NCBI GenBank assembly: GCA_016871675.1
Contig: VHCN01000003.1
Span: forward strand, 1-64,000
Source of the DNA: Verrucomicrobiota bacterium
GTDB taxonomy: Bacteria; Verrucomicrobiota; Verrucomicrobiia; Limisphaerales; VHCN01
Direction of reading: 5' to 3'
Length of the DNA stretch: 64,000 nucleotides
Shown here one piece after another: positions 24,014 to 32,820 of this stretch (positions are counted from its first letter, which is position 1; each line of letters begins with the position of its first letter). The notes beneath the pieces were generated by a model. The model had not been told where the DNA came from. It made no database searches and saw nothing but the letters and a program-made list of their open reading frames with translations. The position numbers and the translations under genes were made by a program.

Positions 24014-25345
24014 ATGACACCGCAGAGCTTCCGGCCTTCGCGCCGTTCCTTCATCCAATCCGCCGCCGCACTCGCCGCCGCCTCGACGATGCCGGAGTGG
24101 TTCCTCGACGAGTGTTCCGGCGCGGCGGCGCTGGCCAAGCTGCTCGGGCCGAACGACCGGCCCGGCATCGCACTCATCGGCTGCGGCGGGCGCGGACGCG
24201 GCGTGGCTCGCGAGGCCGCGCAGCACGGTCAGATGGTGGCCTTCTGCGACGTGGATGAGGCGAGCCTGGCGCAGGCGCAAAAGATGTGGCCCGACGCGAA
24301 GCCGGTGAAGGATTTCCGCAAGGTCATGGAGCGCGACGACATCCACGTCATCGTCAACGGCACGCCCGACCACTGGCACACCTTGGTGAACCTCGCGGCG
24401 CTCAAGGCCGGCAAGGATGTTTACAGCGAGAAACCGCTCACGCTCACAATCGACGAGGGCAGGCGTCTCGTGAAAGTCGCGCGCGACAGCAAGCGCGTCC
24501 TGCAAACCGGCAGCCAGCAGCGCAGCGACAAGAACTTTCGCCTCGCGTGCGAGCTCGTCCGCAACGGCCGCCTCGGCAAACTCAAGCACGTCAGCGTGTG
24601 GCTCCCGTCCGGCCGGCGCGAGGGACCGTTCGCCGCGTCGCCCGTGCCCGCCGGGCTTGACTGGGATTTCTGGCTCGGGCAGGCGCCGAAGACCGATTAC
24701 GTGAAGGAACGCTGCCACCAGACCTTTCGCTATTGGTGGGAGTATTCCGGCGGCACGATGACCGATTGGGGCGCGCACCACAACGACATCGCGCTGTGGG
24801 GCATCGGCGCCGAACGCAGCGGGCCGGTCGAGATTGCCGCGAAGCCGCTCATCGAGATGATTCCCGGCGGATTCACCGCGCACAGCGAATACGACGTGAA
24901 CTACACCTACGCGAACGGCGTGACGCACTCGTGCCGCAGCACCGCCGCGAACGCGTGGAACGGCTCCGTGGTGAACAAGGAAGGCCAGCAACACGGCGTG
25001 AAATTCGAGGGCGCCGACGGATGGATCTTCGTCACGCGCGGCAGGATCGAGGCGGGCGCGCCCGAGTTGCTGACCACGCCCCTCGCCGCCGGCGCGACGC
25101 GGCTTTATGCGAGCGACAACCACATGAAAAACTTCTTCGACTGCGTCCGCTCGCGGCAGCAGCCCATCTGCGACGTCGAGATCGGCCACCGTTCCGTGAG
25201 CGTGTGCCACCTCGGAGTCATCGCGCTGCGGCTCGGGCGGAAGTTGAAGTGGGACCCTGCGAAGGAGCAGTTCACCGGCGACAAAGATGCCGGCAAGTGG
25301 ATCGCCCGCGAGCAGCGCAAGCCGTGGACTTACGACGCGGTGTGA
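24014..25345 (+). CDS. Gfo/Idh/MocA oxidoreductase with twin-arginine signal
   Basis: 443 aa from the ATG at 24014. The N-terminus RPSRRSFIQSAAALAAAST is a TAT signal (SRRSF then an Ala-rich helix), so export with the cofactor bound is expected. The Rossmann block is IALIGCGGRGRGVAREAAQHG. EKPLTLTIDEGRRLVKVA gives the EKP motif near residue 145. TDWGAHHNDIALWGIGA holds the active-site His pair typical of this secreted subfamily. Such proteins act on sugars in the periplasm (some are glycoside-cleaving NAD-dependent enzymes). It ends 10 bp from the stop of trpD, convergent. Confidence 0.9.
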   Translation: MTPQSFRPSRRSFIQSAAALAAASTMPEWFLDECSGAAALAKLLGPNDRPGIALIGCGGRGRGVAREAAQHGQMVAFCDVDEASLAQAQKMWPDAKPVKDFRKVMERDDIHVIVNGTPDHWHTLVNLAALKAGKDVYSEKPLTLTIDEGRRLVKVARDSKRVLQTGSQQRSDKNFRLACELVRNGRLGKLKHVSVWLPSGRREGPFAASPVPAGLDWDFWLGQAPKTDYVKERCHQTFRYWWEYSGGTMTDWGAHHNDIALWGIGAERSGPVEIAAKPLIEMIPGGFTAHSEYDVNYTYANGVTHSCRSTAANAWNGSVVNKEGQQHGVKFEGADGWIFVTRGRIEAGAPELLTTPLAAGATRLYASDNHMKNFFDCVRSRQQPICDVEIGHRSVSVCHLGVIALRLGRKLKWDPAKEQFTGDKDAGKWIAREQRKPWTYDAV

Positions 25346-25354
25346 GCCGTCCCA

Positions 25355-26422
25355 CTACGGCCTCGTTCGCAGCTCCTCCAGCTTCGCCCGGGCCGCGCCC
25401 GAGTCGAGCAACCCGGCCGCGAGTTCCCACCCTTCGACGAGCGACTTCGCGCGGCTCGCGATGAAGAGCGCCGCGGCCGCATTGAGCAGCACGGCGTCGC
25501 GCTTCGGCCCGCGCTCCGCGCCGCTCAGCAACCGCCGCACGATGTCCGCGTTGGCCTGTCTGTCGCCGCCGGCGAGGTCCGCGAGAGCAGCGGGCTGAAG
25601 CGGGAAGTTTCCAGGGTCGAGCGTGGACACGCTGAATCCGCGGTCGTGGTGGAATTCGGCGACGGTGTTCGGCCCGAGCGTCGAGAGTTCGTCCAGACTG
25701 GCCGACGCGCTGTCCGTTGCGCCCGGACTTTGGACGCTTCCCGAAACGACCATCCCGCGCCTCAACCCAAGCGACTGCAGCACGCGCGCGATGGGCTCGC
25801 ACAGCCCGGGCCGCGGCACGCCCAGCAACTGCGCGGTGGGCCCGGCGGGGTTGAGCAGCGGGCCGAGGAAGTTGAAAATCGTGCGCTGGCCGCGCCCGGC
25901 GCAGAGTTTGCGCGCCGGGGCGATGTGCTTGAACGCCGGATGATACCTCGGCGCGAAGAAGAAGGCGAAGTGCCGCTCGCGAAGCGCCCGCGCCGCCTCG
26001 TCGGGCGGCAACTCCACCGGCACGCCCAGCGCCTCGAGGACGTCCGCGCTGCCGCAGTTGGACGTGATCGCGCGGTTGCCGTGCTTCGCCACCGCCACGC
26101 CCGCGCTGGCCGCGACAAGCGCGACGGTCGTCGAGATGTTGAACGTGTCCAGCCTGTCGCCGCCGGTCCCGCACACGTCGAGAATCTCGCGGGACTCGCG
26201 CCACGCCGCGTCGAGCGGCACGGGCACGGCGCGCGTGCGCAGTTCGCCCGCGAACGAGGCGATTTCCTCCGGGGTCTCGCCCTTGATCGAAAGCGCGGAC
26301 AGGAACGCCGCCTTCACGCCGGGCGCGACGGTCTCCTTCACGAGCTCGTCCACGGCGAGCATCACCTGCGTGTCGGTGAGCGGTTCGCGGCGCGCGAGTT
26401 GTTCGGCGAGGTGTTCAAGCAC
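25355..26422 (-). CDS. trpD: Anthranilate phosphoribosyltransferase
   Basis: 355 aa with a GTG start at 26422. Motifs: LDVCGTGGDRLDTFNISTT (PRPP loop), KHGNRAITSNCGSADVLEALG, FFFAPRYHPAFKHIAPARK and TIFNFLGPLLNPAGPTAQLLG, with GVVSG-type MVVSG later. It attaches phosphoribosyl to anthranilate in tryptophan synthesis. It stands alone; no trpC or trpE is adjacent. The start is divergent from the TsaC/Sua5-like gene by 104 bp. Confidence 0.95.
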   Translation of the reverse strand: MLEHLAEQLARREPLTDTQVMLAVDELVKETVAPGVKAAFLSALSIKGETPEEIASFAGELRTRAVPVPLDAAWRESREILDVCGTGGDRLDTFNISTTVALVAASAGVAVAKHGNRAITSNCGSADVLEALGVPVELPPDEAARALRERHFAFFFAPRYHPAFKHIAPARKLCAGRGQRTIFNFLGPLLNPAGPTAQLLGVPRPGLCEPIARVLQSLGLRRGMVVSGSVQSPGATDSASASLDELSTLGPNTVAEFHHDRGFSVSTLDPGNFPLQPAALADLAGGDRQANADIVRRLLSGAERGPKRDAVLLNAAAALFIASRAKSLVEGWELAAGLLDSGAARAKLEELRTRP

Positions 26423-26526
26423 GGGCGCACGATACGGTGCGACGGCGGAGATGTCAGCAGCCGGGATGAGGCGCGGGATTGCTGCGGCGCCGCGTTCTAC
26501 CTACGCTGCCCCCGCGATTGAGTCCG

Positions 26527-27540
26527 ATGCCCGCCACCGAAATCCTGCCGACGCACACGCCGGTGCTGTTCGACGCCGCCGTGCGCCGCGCCGCCGCCGT
26601 GTTGCGCGCGGGCGGCGTGGTCGCCGTGCCGACGGAAACCGTTTACGGCCTCGCCGCCAATGCGCTCGATGGCACGGCCGTCGCGCGCATTTTTGCGGCG
26701 AAGTCCCGTCCCGCGCACAATCCGATCATCGTGCACGTCGCCTCGACGGCGATGGCGCGGCGCTGCGTGTCCGGCTGGCCGCCGGCGGCGCAGCGCCTCG
26801 CCGACGCGTTCTGGCCCGGACCGCTCACGTTGGTGGTGCCGAAGTCCGCGGAAGTGCCGGATGCGGTCACGGCGGGCGGGCCGACGGTCGGCGTGCGCTG
26901 GCCGCTCCATCCGTTTGTGCAGGCCGTGATTCGCGAGTGCGGCTTCCCGCTCGCCGCCCCGAGCGCGAATCCATCGAATGAACTTTCGCCGACAACGGCT
27001 TCGCACGTGTCGCGACTGCTCGGCGGCCGCGTTTCGTTGATTGTCGATGGCGGCGCGTCGCACGTGGGAATCGAATCCACGGTCGTCGACGTCACGCGCG
27101 CGCCGGCCCGGGTGTTGCGGCCGGGAATGATCCACGCTGGCGCGCTTGAGGCGGTGCTCGGCGAGGGTGTGGAGTCCGCGAGAAGGCCATCCGGCGCCGG
27201 TGTGCTGCGCAGTCCGGGCTTGTTGGAGAAGCACTATTCGCCGCGGGCGCGACTGATCGTGGCGGCATGGAAGGACGACCCGGACTTGCGCCGCCAACTC
27301 GAGGACCGCGCGCTTCCGGTCGCCGGGGCATTTGTCGTGTCGCACACGCACATTCCGCTGGGCGGCGGGTTCGCGAACGTGTCCGTGATCCCGCACGACG
27401 CCGAGGCGTTCGCGCGCGCACTCTACGGCGAGTTGCACGCGTGCGACGCCGCGGGTGCCGCGCTGATCGTCGTCGAAGCACCGCCCGACGGACCGGAGTG
27501 GGAGGCGATTCGCGACCGGCTGCGGCGGGCGGGAGGGTGA
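26527..27540 (+). CDS. L-threonylcarbamoyladenylate synthase (TsaC/Sua5 family)
   Basis: 337 aa from the ATG at 26527 (the in-frame start at 26479 adds unconserved residues). YrdC domain: GVVAVPTETVYGLAANALDG, AKSRPAHNPIIVHVAS, FWPGPLTLVV, VGVRWPLHPFVQAV and PSANPSNELSPTTASHV, IVDGGASHVGIESTVVDVT. A C-terminal extension from about residue 215 (LRSPGLLEKHYSPRARLIVA) fits the Sua5-specific domain, so the protein is the longer Sua5 form. It makes threonylcarbamoyl-AMP for tRNA t6A37 with TsaD/B/E. Confidence 0.93.
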   Translation: MPATEILPTHTPVLFDAAVRRAAAVLRAGGVVAVPTETVYGLAANALDGTAVARIFAAKSRPAHNPIIVHVASTAMARRCVSGWPPAAQRLADAFWPGPLTLVVPKSAEVPDAVTAGGPTVGVRWPLHPFVQAVIRECGFPLAAPSANPSNELSPTTASHVSRLLGGRVSLIVDGGASHVGIESTVVDVTRAPARVLRPGMIHAGALEAVLGEGVESARRPSGAGVLRSPGLLEKHYSPRARLIVAAWKDDPDLRRQLEDRALPVAGAFVVSHTHIPLGGGFANVSVIPHDAEAFARALYGELHACDAAGAALIVVEAPPDGPEWEAIRDRLRRAGG

Positions 27541-27550
27541 GGGGAAGTGC

Positions 27551-27604
27551 TCAGTGTTCAGGCCGGCGTGCCCGCTCGCCCCGCGTCTGGATGCTGAACA
27601 CTGA
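27551..27604. repeat. 11-bp perfect inverted repeat between convergent genes
   Basis: TCAGTGTTCAG at 27551-27561 pairs with CTGAACACTGA at 27594-27604 across 32 nt. It lies between the TsaC/Sua5 stop and the PotB-like permease stop. Position fits a bidirectional transcription end or a small repeat; there is no T-run on either side. Confidence 0.5.
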
Positions 27605-27627
27605 TTCGTTGGCTCCGGACGCCCTCA

Positions 27628-28533
27628 TCAACCCAAAACCCCTTCCTCGCGTTCAACGGTCGCCCGCGCGATGCGCGCGTGGAGCCACATGCCGGCGAGC
27701 ACGAGCGCGAGCGCGGTCGTCGCAATGGCCGCGCCGAAGGGCCAGTCGCGGCTCGGGCCGAATTGTTGCTGGATGACATTCCCGAGCAGCAGCGTCTTCG
27801 CGCCGCCGAGCAGGTCGGGAATGACGAACTGGCCGGTGGCCGGGAGAAACACCAGAAGGAATCCGGCGGCGAGGCCGGGCCAGAGTTGCGGGAGCAACGC
27901 GTGGCGGAACACGTTCCATGCGTTCGCGCCGAGATCGGCCGCCGCCTCGGCGAGCGTCCAGTCGAGCTTCTCCACCGAGGCGTAAAGCGGCAGCACCATG
28001 AACGGCAGGAAATCGCACACCATCCCGATCATCACCGCGGTCATGCCAGGGTGGAGTCCGTCGCCGGACGCGATGAAGCCCGCGCCCGCCGCGACCTTCG
28101 AGAGCGGACTCTCCGGCCCAAGCAGAAGCTGCCACGCGTAAGTGCGGATGAGGAGGTTGGTCCAAAACGGGATGACCACGAGCGTCAGCGCGAGGTTTTT
28201 CCATCGACCGGGCAGCGAGGCGATGAAGAACGCCATCGGCAGCGCGGCGCCGAGGCAGCACGCGGCCGAGGCGAACCCGATCGCGAGGCTTCGCAGCAGG
28301 ATTTGCGGATACAGCGGATCGAATCCGAGCAAGCCGAAGCCGAGCAGCCGCTTGTAGTTCCCGGTCGTGAACCGGCCTGCCACTTCGCCCGCGTCCCCGC
28401 GCGTGAGAAAGCTGATCGCTGCGATGCACAGCAGCGGGAGGACGAGGAAGAAGAGGAGCCAGATGGCGCCGGGAACCGCCGGAAGAGCCGCGCGGGATCT
28501 TATGGGGGCAGGCTCGGCCCGAGCCCGGCTCAT
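27628..28533 (-). CDS. PotB/PotH-like ABC transporter permease (orphan)
   Basis: 301 aa from the ATG at 28533, which overlaps the stop of the prepilin-like gene (ATGA, 28530-28533). Six hydrophobic helices: [20 protein letters not shown] at the N-terminus, then [80 protein letters not shown] and [17 protein letters not shown]. The EAA loop is [20 protein letters not shown]. Homologues pair with PotC, ATPase PotA and binding protein PotD for polyamine-type uptake; none of these is in the window. Confidence 0.88.
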   Translation of the reverse strand: MSRARAEPAPIRSRAALPAVPGAIWLLFFLVLPLLCIAAISFLTRGDAGEVAGRFTTGNYKRLLGFGLLGFDPLYPQILLRSLAIGFASAACCLGAALPMAFFIASLPGRWKNLALTLVVIPFWTNLLIRTYAWQLLLGPESPLSKVAAGAGFIASGDGLHPGMTAVMIGMVCDFLPFMVLPLYASVEKLDWTLAEAAADLGANAWNVFRHALLPQLWPGLAAGFLLVFLPATGQFVIPDLLGGAKTLLLGNVIQQQFGPSRDWPFGAAIATTALALVLAGMWLHARIARATVEREEGVLG

Positions 28534-29348
28534 TCGAAGGCTCGTGACTTGAGCCAGGTCGCGTCCGTGGGATTCCCCGTGGAGACGACGACGGGAACAC
28601 CGTTGTTCTTTGCGATACGGTCCCATCGGTGGATTTCCGAATGGCCGTCCGCGAATGCGAGGGTTGAGCCGTTGTTATGAAGTGCGGCGGGCGCGTTCTC
28701 CATGACTGTGTGGGGCAAGGGAGTGTTGTCGAGCCGGTAGACGCCGTCCTCGATGGTGTTGGGGTCCTCGTGGATGAACACGAACAGGTTGTCGGGCTTG
28801 TTCATCGAGATGATGCGCTGGAATGCTTCTTTGGGTGGAGTGCCGGCGATCGCGGCGACATTCCGGAGCGGTTGGTCATTCATCCAGATGTTCATCGTGA
28901 CGCTGCGCACGTAAGGCTCGCGCGCCGGCGGGATGGCGATTTTGTCGGCGGGACACCGGTAAATCAGAGGGTTGACCGCGTAGCGGCCGAGGAGCGCGTT
29001 CATGAACCAGACTGGATCCGTCTCGCTGCCCGCCCGGTAGCCCCCGCCGTTGTTCTTCATCCAACCGGTGCACCACGTCAGATTGGTCTGCGCCAGATTG
29101 AGCGCCGTGTGGTTGTTGAGCACCAGCTTGTCGTCGTTGTCGCCATAGTAGAGCGTCCACGCGGTGACCAATTGCTTCATGTTCGCCATGCACTTGGTGC
29201 CGAGCGCCTTTTCCTTCGCCTTCGAGAGCGCGGGCAGGAGCATCGCCGCGAGGATCGCGATGATGGCGATGACAACCAGCAGTTCAATGAGCGTGAAAGC
29301 CAGAGTCCGGAAGGAACCCCGCAGTTGGGATGAAGCCTGTGTCTTCAT
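28530..29348 (-). CDS. Prepilin-like protein (N-methylation motif, ADGH C-terminus)
   Basis: 272 aa from the ATG at 29348 (a GTG 4 codons upstream is also possible). The leader ends in [20 protein letters not shown], the type IV prepilin cleavage/methylation site and transmembrane helix. The body has [20 protein letters not shown] and the C-terminal block [20 protein letters not shown] (an ADGH motif of the Verrucomicrobia/Planctomycete prepilin-like paralogue family). These proteins are numerous and mostly uncharacterised. It is divergent from the redoxin gene and precedes an ATGA-overlapping permease gene, a strange partner. Confidence 0.85.
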   Translation of the reverse strand: MKTQASSQLRGSFRTLAFTLIELLVVIAIIAILAAMLLPALSKAKEKALGTKCMANMKQLVTAWTLYYGDNDDKLVLNNHTALNLAQTNLTWCTGWMKNNGGGYRAGSETDPVWFMNALLGRYAVNPLIYRCPADKIAIPPAREPYVRSVTMNIWMNDQPLRNVAAIAGTPPKEAFQRIISMNKPDNLFVFIHEDPNTIEDGVYRLDNTPLPHTVMENAPAALHNNGSTLAFADGHSEIHRWDRIAKNNGVPVVVSTGNPTDATWLKSRAFE

Positions 29349-29470
29349 GGTTCGGGTCACGCTTCCTTCTTGCAGAGTCCCGCCTGAGAATCAAGGCAAA
29401 ACTCGCCGCACCTCGAAGCCGGCTCGCTTGACACGCGACCCGGGGCCTCGCCTTAATCTCCCCCAAGCCC

Positions 29471-30031
29471 ATGAGAACTCTCGTTTCCATCATCGCCCTG
29501 TTCCTCGTCGTCGCGTTCGTCGCCACCGCGCAGCCTGCGCACTCCCGGCTCGCCATCGGGGCGAAGGTGCCGGACTTCGCCGTGACCACGCTTGACGGGC
29601 AGAAGCGCTCGCTCGCCGAGTTGCAGAAGGACGCCGCGGGCAAGGCGCGCCCCGTGGTGCTCACGTTCTGGTGCACGTTTTGCGGAAGCTGCCGCGAGGT
29701 GGACGCGCGGCTCGCGGAGTTCGCCAGGACTTACGGCAACAAGGTCGCATTCCACGTGCTCGACGCGAGCGCGAATGAACCGGCGTCGAAGGTCACCGCA
29801 TTTCTCAAGCAGAAGAACCTCGCGATGCCGGTGCTGCTCGACTCGACCGGCCGCAGCGCGGACGTGTTCGGCGTGAAGCTGACCACGACGACGGTGGTGA
29901 TCGACGCGAACGGCGTGCTCCGCTATCGCGGCCGCTTCGGGCGCGCGGGCGAGTCGCCCGCGGAGGACGCGGTGAAGTCCGTGCTCGACGGCGGCGAGGT
30001 GAAGATCAAGGAGCCGGGCTACTATGGCTGA
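29471..30031 (+). CDS. Secreted thioredoxin-fold redoxin (TlpA/AhpC-TSA type)
   Basis: 186 aa, ATG at 29471. Signal peptide MRTLVSIIALFLVVAFVATA. The redoxin start IGAKVPDFAVTTLDGQKRSL leads to LTFWCTFCGSCREV, in which the WCxxC site is C-T-F-C. A cis-Pro loop and DSTGRSADVFGVKLTTTTVV follow. It should act as a periplasmic thiol-disulfide reductase or in cytochrome maturation. The last codons overlap the start of a possible small gene at 30024. Sequence alone does not tell reductase from peroxidase. Confidence 0.85.
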   Translation: MRTLVSIIALFLVVAFVATAQPAHSRLAIGAKVPDFAVTTLDGQKRSLAELQKDAAGKARPVVLTFWCTFCGSCREVDARLAEFARTYGNKVAFHVLDASANEPASKVTAFLKQKNLAMPVLLDSTGRSADVFGVKLTTTTVVIDANGVLRYRGRFGRAGESPAEDAVKSVLDGGEVKIKEPGYYG

Positions 30032-30353
30032 GCGATCACGCGTCATTGAGCCCCGGTCGGGGCGCGGGAGGTCTTCAATCGCCGGCAGCCGATTGCCCAT
30101 CGGACTCGCGGTCGCATGGCTGCTCGTGGTCGCGGACGCGCAGGCCACGCCGCCCAATCGCGCTGGCCGGCGGATTGATCGCAGGATTCAGCAAGAGGAG
30201 ACAGAGTGTATGACGACCATGTGGCCTAACCAGGGCGCTGCAGCGAACGGCCTCTCCGCCGTCCGTTCGAGCGTCGCGGGAATTCGTGAGCGCACCGTGC
30301 GCTCCACCGCCGCCGCCGAGGCCGGGTCGCTGAGGTTGGAACCAAGCTTATGA
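30024..30353 (+). CDS. Possible small secreted protein (uncertain)
   Basis: 109 codons from an ATG that overlaps the redoxin stop by 8 bp; the stop TGA overlaps the next ATG (ATGA at 30350). A segment SRLPIGLAVAWLLVVADAQA looks like a signal peptide with an A-x-A cut. The remainder (RAGRRIDRRIQQEETECMTT and Ala/Arg-rich) matches nothing I know. Part of the upstream coding (around 30070-30095) also resembles a small repeat. The tight overlaps on both sides favour a real gene; the odd composition argues against it. Confidence 0.35.
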   Translation: MAERSRVIEPRSGRGRSSIAGSRLPIGLAVAWLLVVADAQATPPNRAGRRIDRRIQQEETECMTTMWPNQGAAANGLSAVRSSVAGIRERTVRSTAAAEAGSLRLEPSL

Positions 30354-30505
30354 AACCAGCAACGATCATTGGGTTCGTTCTCGTCGCAAGCGGCGTGGTG
30401 ATGGGTGTGCTCCATTTCGCGGCGGGCAAGGTCGGGTTGGCTCCCGCCGTGGGCGTGTTGGCCGGCGGTGTGGCCGTGCTCTTCGCCACGAAGTGCGGCG
30501 GCTGA
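30350..30505 (+). CDS. Small two-helix membrane protein
   Basis: 51 aa from the ATG at 30350. The product starts MKPATIIGFVLVASGVVMGV and continues LHFAAGKVGLAPAVGVLAGG, then VAVLFATKCGG. It is two hydrophobic stretches of about 18 residues with a short turn. It overlaps the preceding ORF by 4 bp and so may be translated by coupling. DUF3185-type small membrane proteins look similar, but no family is certain. No terminator was seen after it. Confidence 0.5.
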   Translation: MKPATIIGFVLVASGVVMGVLHFAAGKVGLAPAVGVLAGGVAVLFATKCGG

Positions 30506-30602
30506 GGAAAGGCTTGAACCGCCCGTGCGGCGGTGCATCCGGAGTTTCGCCGTGGAACGCGTCGCGTCGCGGGGCGACCGGGTCCACCGCTCCCGGTGGA
30601 GG

Positions 30603-31349
30603 CTACTTGTTGAACAGGTTGCCGATCCCCTTCCCGATTTCCTTCACGCCTTCGACCGCGCCTTTGCCGACGGCTTTCGCCGTGTCGAGCACGCCTCTGC
30701 CGACCTCGGCCGCGAATTCCGCGCCGGCCTTGCCGAGCTTGGCCACCGCCTGTCCCGCGGCCTCGATGGTGCCGGTGAACACCGCCGAGAACATCTTCTC
30801 CGTCAACTCCGCGGGCGTGATGCCGTCCGCGCCCTGTCCAAGGTTTTGCAGGTGGATGTCCGGCAGCGGCACGGTGAGCGACTTGCCGCCGAGGAGGGTG
30901 AGGGAGAGGTTGATCTTGCCGCCGGTGACGCGGAATTCGTCCACCTGGAGTTTTTTGCCGGGCTTGGAGGATGGCTCCGATTTCTCGGAGGCGGTCGCGG
31001 CCTGCACGTTCTCGAGGATCTTGCCGAGGTTGCTGCCCTTGCCGCCGCCCTCGAGCGTGATGTCGGGCGCGACGACGTTGACCTTCTGTACGACGATCTT
31101 GTCGGAGAAGATCGAACCGGGCTTGACCGTGACCTCGACCTCGCCGACGGCGATGGCGTGCGGCGTCTTGAAGCCTTCCGGGTTGCCAATGACGAGGCCG
31201 GTGAGCTTGCCGCTGCCGCTCATCGGCGAGAGGCTCACGCCGGCGAGTTTCACGTCCACCCTGGCGATCTTCGGGCCGAAGGTCTCGACGCCTTTCTTCA
31301 CCGCGCCATCGAGCGAGAGCGCGACGGCGACAAGCGCGACCACGAGCAA
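30603..31349 (-). CDS. AsmA-like/DUF748-type membrane-anchored protein
   Basis: 248 aa from a TTG at 31349. The start is uncertain: the hydrophobic anchor (KILKIAAVLIVLLVVALVAV) clearly begins upstream in the same frame, where no ATG/GTG occurs, so a rarer start or a small indel may be involved. After the anchor comes ARVDVKLAGVSLSPMSGSGK, VIGNPEGFKTPHAIAV and DKIVVQKVNVVAPDITLEGG, beta-rich text typical of AsmA-related envelope proteins. Then Lys/Gly/Ala-rich helices (EVGRGVLDTAKAVGKGAVEG). Probably periplasmic, lipid- or envelope-related. Confidence 0.65.
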   Translation of the reverse strand: MLVVALVAVALSLDGAVKKGVETFGPKIARVDVKLAGVSLSPMSGSGKLTGLVIGNPEGFKTPHAIAVGEVEVTVKPGSIFSDKIVVQKVNVVAPDITLEGGGKGSNLGKILENVQAATASEKSEPSSKPGKKLQVDEFRVTGGKINLSLTLLGGKSLTVPLPDIHLQNLGQGADGITPAELTEKMFSAVFTGTIEAAGQAVAKLGKAGAEFAAEVGRGVLDTAKAVGKGAVEGVKEIGKGIGNLFNK

Positions 31350-31497
31350 GACGATCAGGACCGCGGCGATCTTGAGGATCTTCTTCGTGGCGAGACGGTG
31401 CGAACTCCGGTCGCCGGTGTAAAGGGATTTGACGGCGCGGGCGCCGGGCTTTTGCCTTTCCTCGCCCGCGGCGCGTCCTTACGCTTCGCGCACCGTT

Positions 31498-32538
31498 ATG
31501 GCTACCGCCCGCCGCTATAAATTCTGCTTCGGCCCCTGGAACATCAGCGAGGGGCAGGACCCCTACGGCCCGCCCGTGCGCGAGCCGAAGTCCTTTGCGT
31601 GGAAGCTCGCCAGGCTCAAGAAGCACGGTTTCGACGCGATGATGTTCCACGACGACGACGCGGTGCCGGACATCGACCGCAAGCCGCCGCGGCAGGTTCG
31701 CAGGGAGGCGCGCGAGTTGAAGAAGCGTCTCGACGACCTCGGCATCGCCGCCGAGATGGTCGCGCCGCGGTTGTGGTTCGCGCCGCAGACGATTGACGGC
31801 GCCTACACGAGCAACGACGCCAAGTGCCGCCGCTACGCGATCGAGCGGTCGAAGACCTCGATCGACATCGCGAACATCCTCGGCACCGACATTCTCGTGC
31901 TGTGGCTTGCGCGCGAAGGCAGCTACATCCGCGAGTCGAAGAACGCGCGCCGCGCGGTGGACCACCTGGTCGCCGCGTTCGATGCGATGCTCGCGCACGA
32001 CCGGCGCATCCGCCTCGCCATCGAGCCCAAGCCCAACGAGCCGATGGATCACGCCTACATTCCGACCATCGGCCACGCGCTGGCCATCGCGCAGCAGACT
32101 CGCGACCCCAAGCGCGTCGGCTGCCTCATCGAAAGCGCGCACGCCATCCTCGCCGGACTCGACCCGGCGGATGAAATTGATTTCGCGATGAGCTTCGGCA
32201 AGTTGTGGTCGCTCCACCTCAACGACCAGAACGGGCTGAAATACGACCAGGACCGCCCCTTCGGCTGCACGAACCTCCGCAGCGCCTTCGACCAAATCCG
32301 CGCGCTTGAACGCAACGGCTACGGACGCCACGGCGAATACGTCTGCTTCGACGTGCATCCCTTCCGCACCACGAAGGAAGAGCACTGGATGGCGCACCTC
32401 GTGAACAGCCGCCGCACCTTCCTGCGCCTTGTGAGGAAGGCGCGCACCTTCGACGAGAAGGCCGCGCAGTCGCTTGTCGCAAACCGCGACTACCAGGCGC
32501 TCGACCAGATGGTGATCGAGCACTTGATGGGGGTGTGA
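31498..32538 (+). CDS. Xylose isomerase-like TIM-barrel sugar isomerase (xylose/rhamnose isomerase type)
   Basis: 346 aa from the ATG at 31498; the upstream in-frame start is not conserved-looking. Motifs include FCFGPWNISEGQDPYGPPVR, HGFDAMMFHDDDAVP, VLWLAREGSYIRESKN, LAIEPKPNEPMDHAYIPTIG (metal-binding Glu), GCLIESAHAILAGLDPADEI, WSLHLNDQNGLKYDQDRPFG (metal-site His and Asp) and CFDVHPFRTT. It resembles D-xylose isomerase and related pentose isomerases, cytoplasmic with no signal peptide. The sugar specificity is open. Confidence 0.88.
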   Translation: MATARRYKFCFGPWNISEGQDPYGPPVREPKSFAWKLARLKKHGFDAMMFHDDDAVPDIDRKPPRQVRREARELKKRLDDLGIAAEMVAPRLWFAPQTIDGAYTSNDAKCRRYAIERSKTSIDIANILGTDILVLWLAREGSYIRESKNARRAVDHLVAAFDAMLAHDRRIRLAIEPKPNEPMDHAYIPTIGHALAIAQQTRDPKRVGCLIESAHAILAGLDPADEIDFAMSFGKLWSLHLNDQNGLKYDQDRPFGCTNLRSAFDQIRALERNGYGRHGEYVCFDVHPFRTTKEEHWMAHLVNSRRTFLRLVRKARTFDEKAAQSLVANRDYQALDQMVIEHLMGV

Positions 32539-32631
32539 TTCGTCCGCCGCGGCCCGCGGCCTGACAGAAGATTTACATTCGATTCACTGCGCGCTGACAA
32601 CGCGCGCGCGCGGCTGCCGCATGCTCGCGGC

Positions 32632-32700
32632 ATGAAACCAACCCTGTTCGCCGCGGTCTTCCTCGCCTCGCAACTCCACCTCGGCGCCGTCGCGAAGCAC
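32632..32700 (+). pseudogene. Signal-peptide end of a lost secreted-protein gene
   Basis: An ATG at 32632 gives [20 protein letters not shown], then AKHN, a Sec signal peptide whose mature part stops making sense at about 32700 (frame closes at 32746). It joins directly to a response-regulator fragment in another frame. What protein it led is unknown; an AKHN start is compatible with an alkaline-phosphatase-type enzyme, but this is a guess. Confidence 0.45.
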
Positions 32701-32701
32701 A

Positions 32702-32820
32702 ACGCTCATCGTGCTCGACGTGATGCTTCCAGGCGCGAGCGGCTATGACGTGTGCAAGCAGCTCCGCGCGAAGAAAGTCACGACGCCGGTGCTGATGCTC
32801 ACCGCGAAGGGGCAGGAGAT
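32702..32820 (+). pseudogene. Fragment of an OmpR-type response-regulator receiver domain
   Basis: In the frame starting at 32702 the sequence reads [20 protein letters not shown], then [20 protein letters not shown]. The phospho-Asp block (LDVMLPG) and the Thr-containing LMLTAKG are those of a PhoB/OmpR-like receiver. The N-terminal acidic pocket and all after the Thr block are missing; the homology stops at about 32820. No start codon belongs to it, so it is a dead fragment. Confidence 0.75.

Noticed and set aside
30226-32523. 765-codon minus-strand frame
   Set aside because: Shadow of the sugar isomerase and a shifted frame of the AsmA-like gene; both real genes have domains, this has none.
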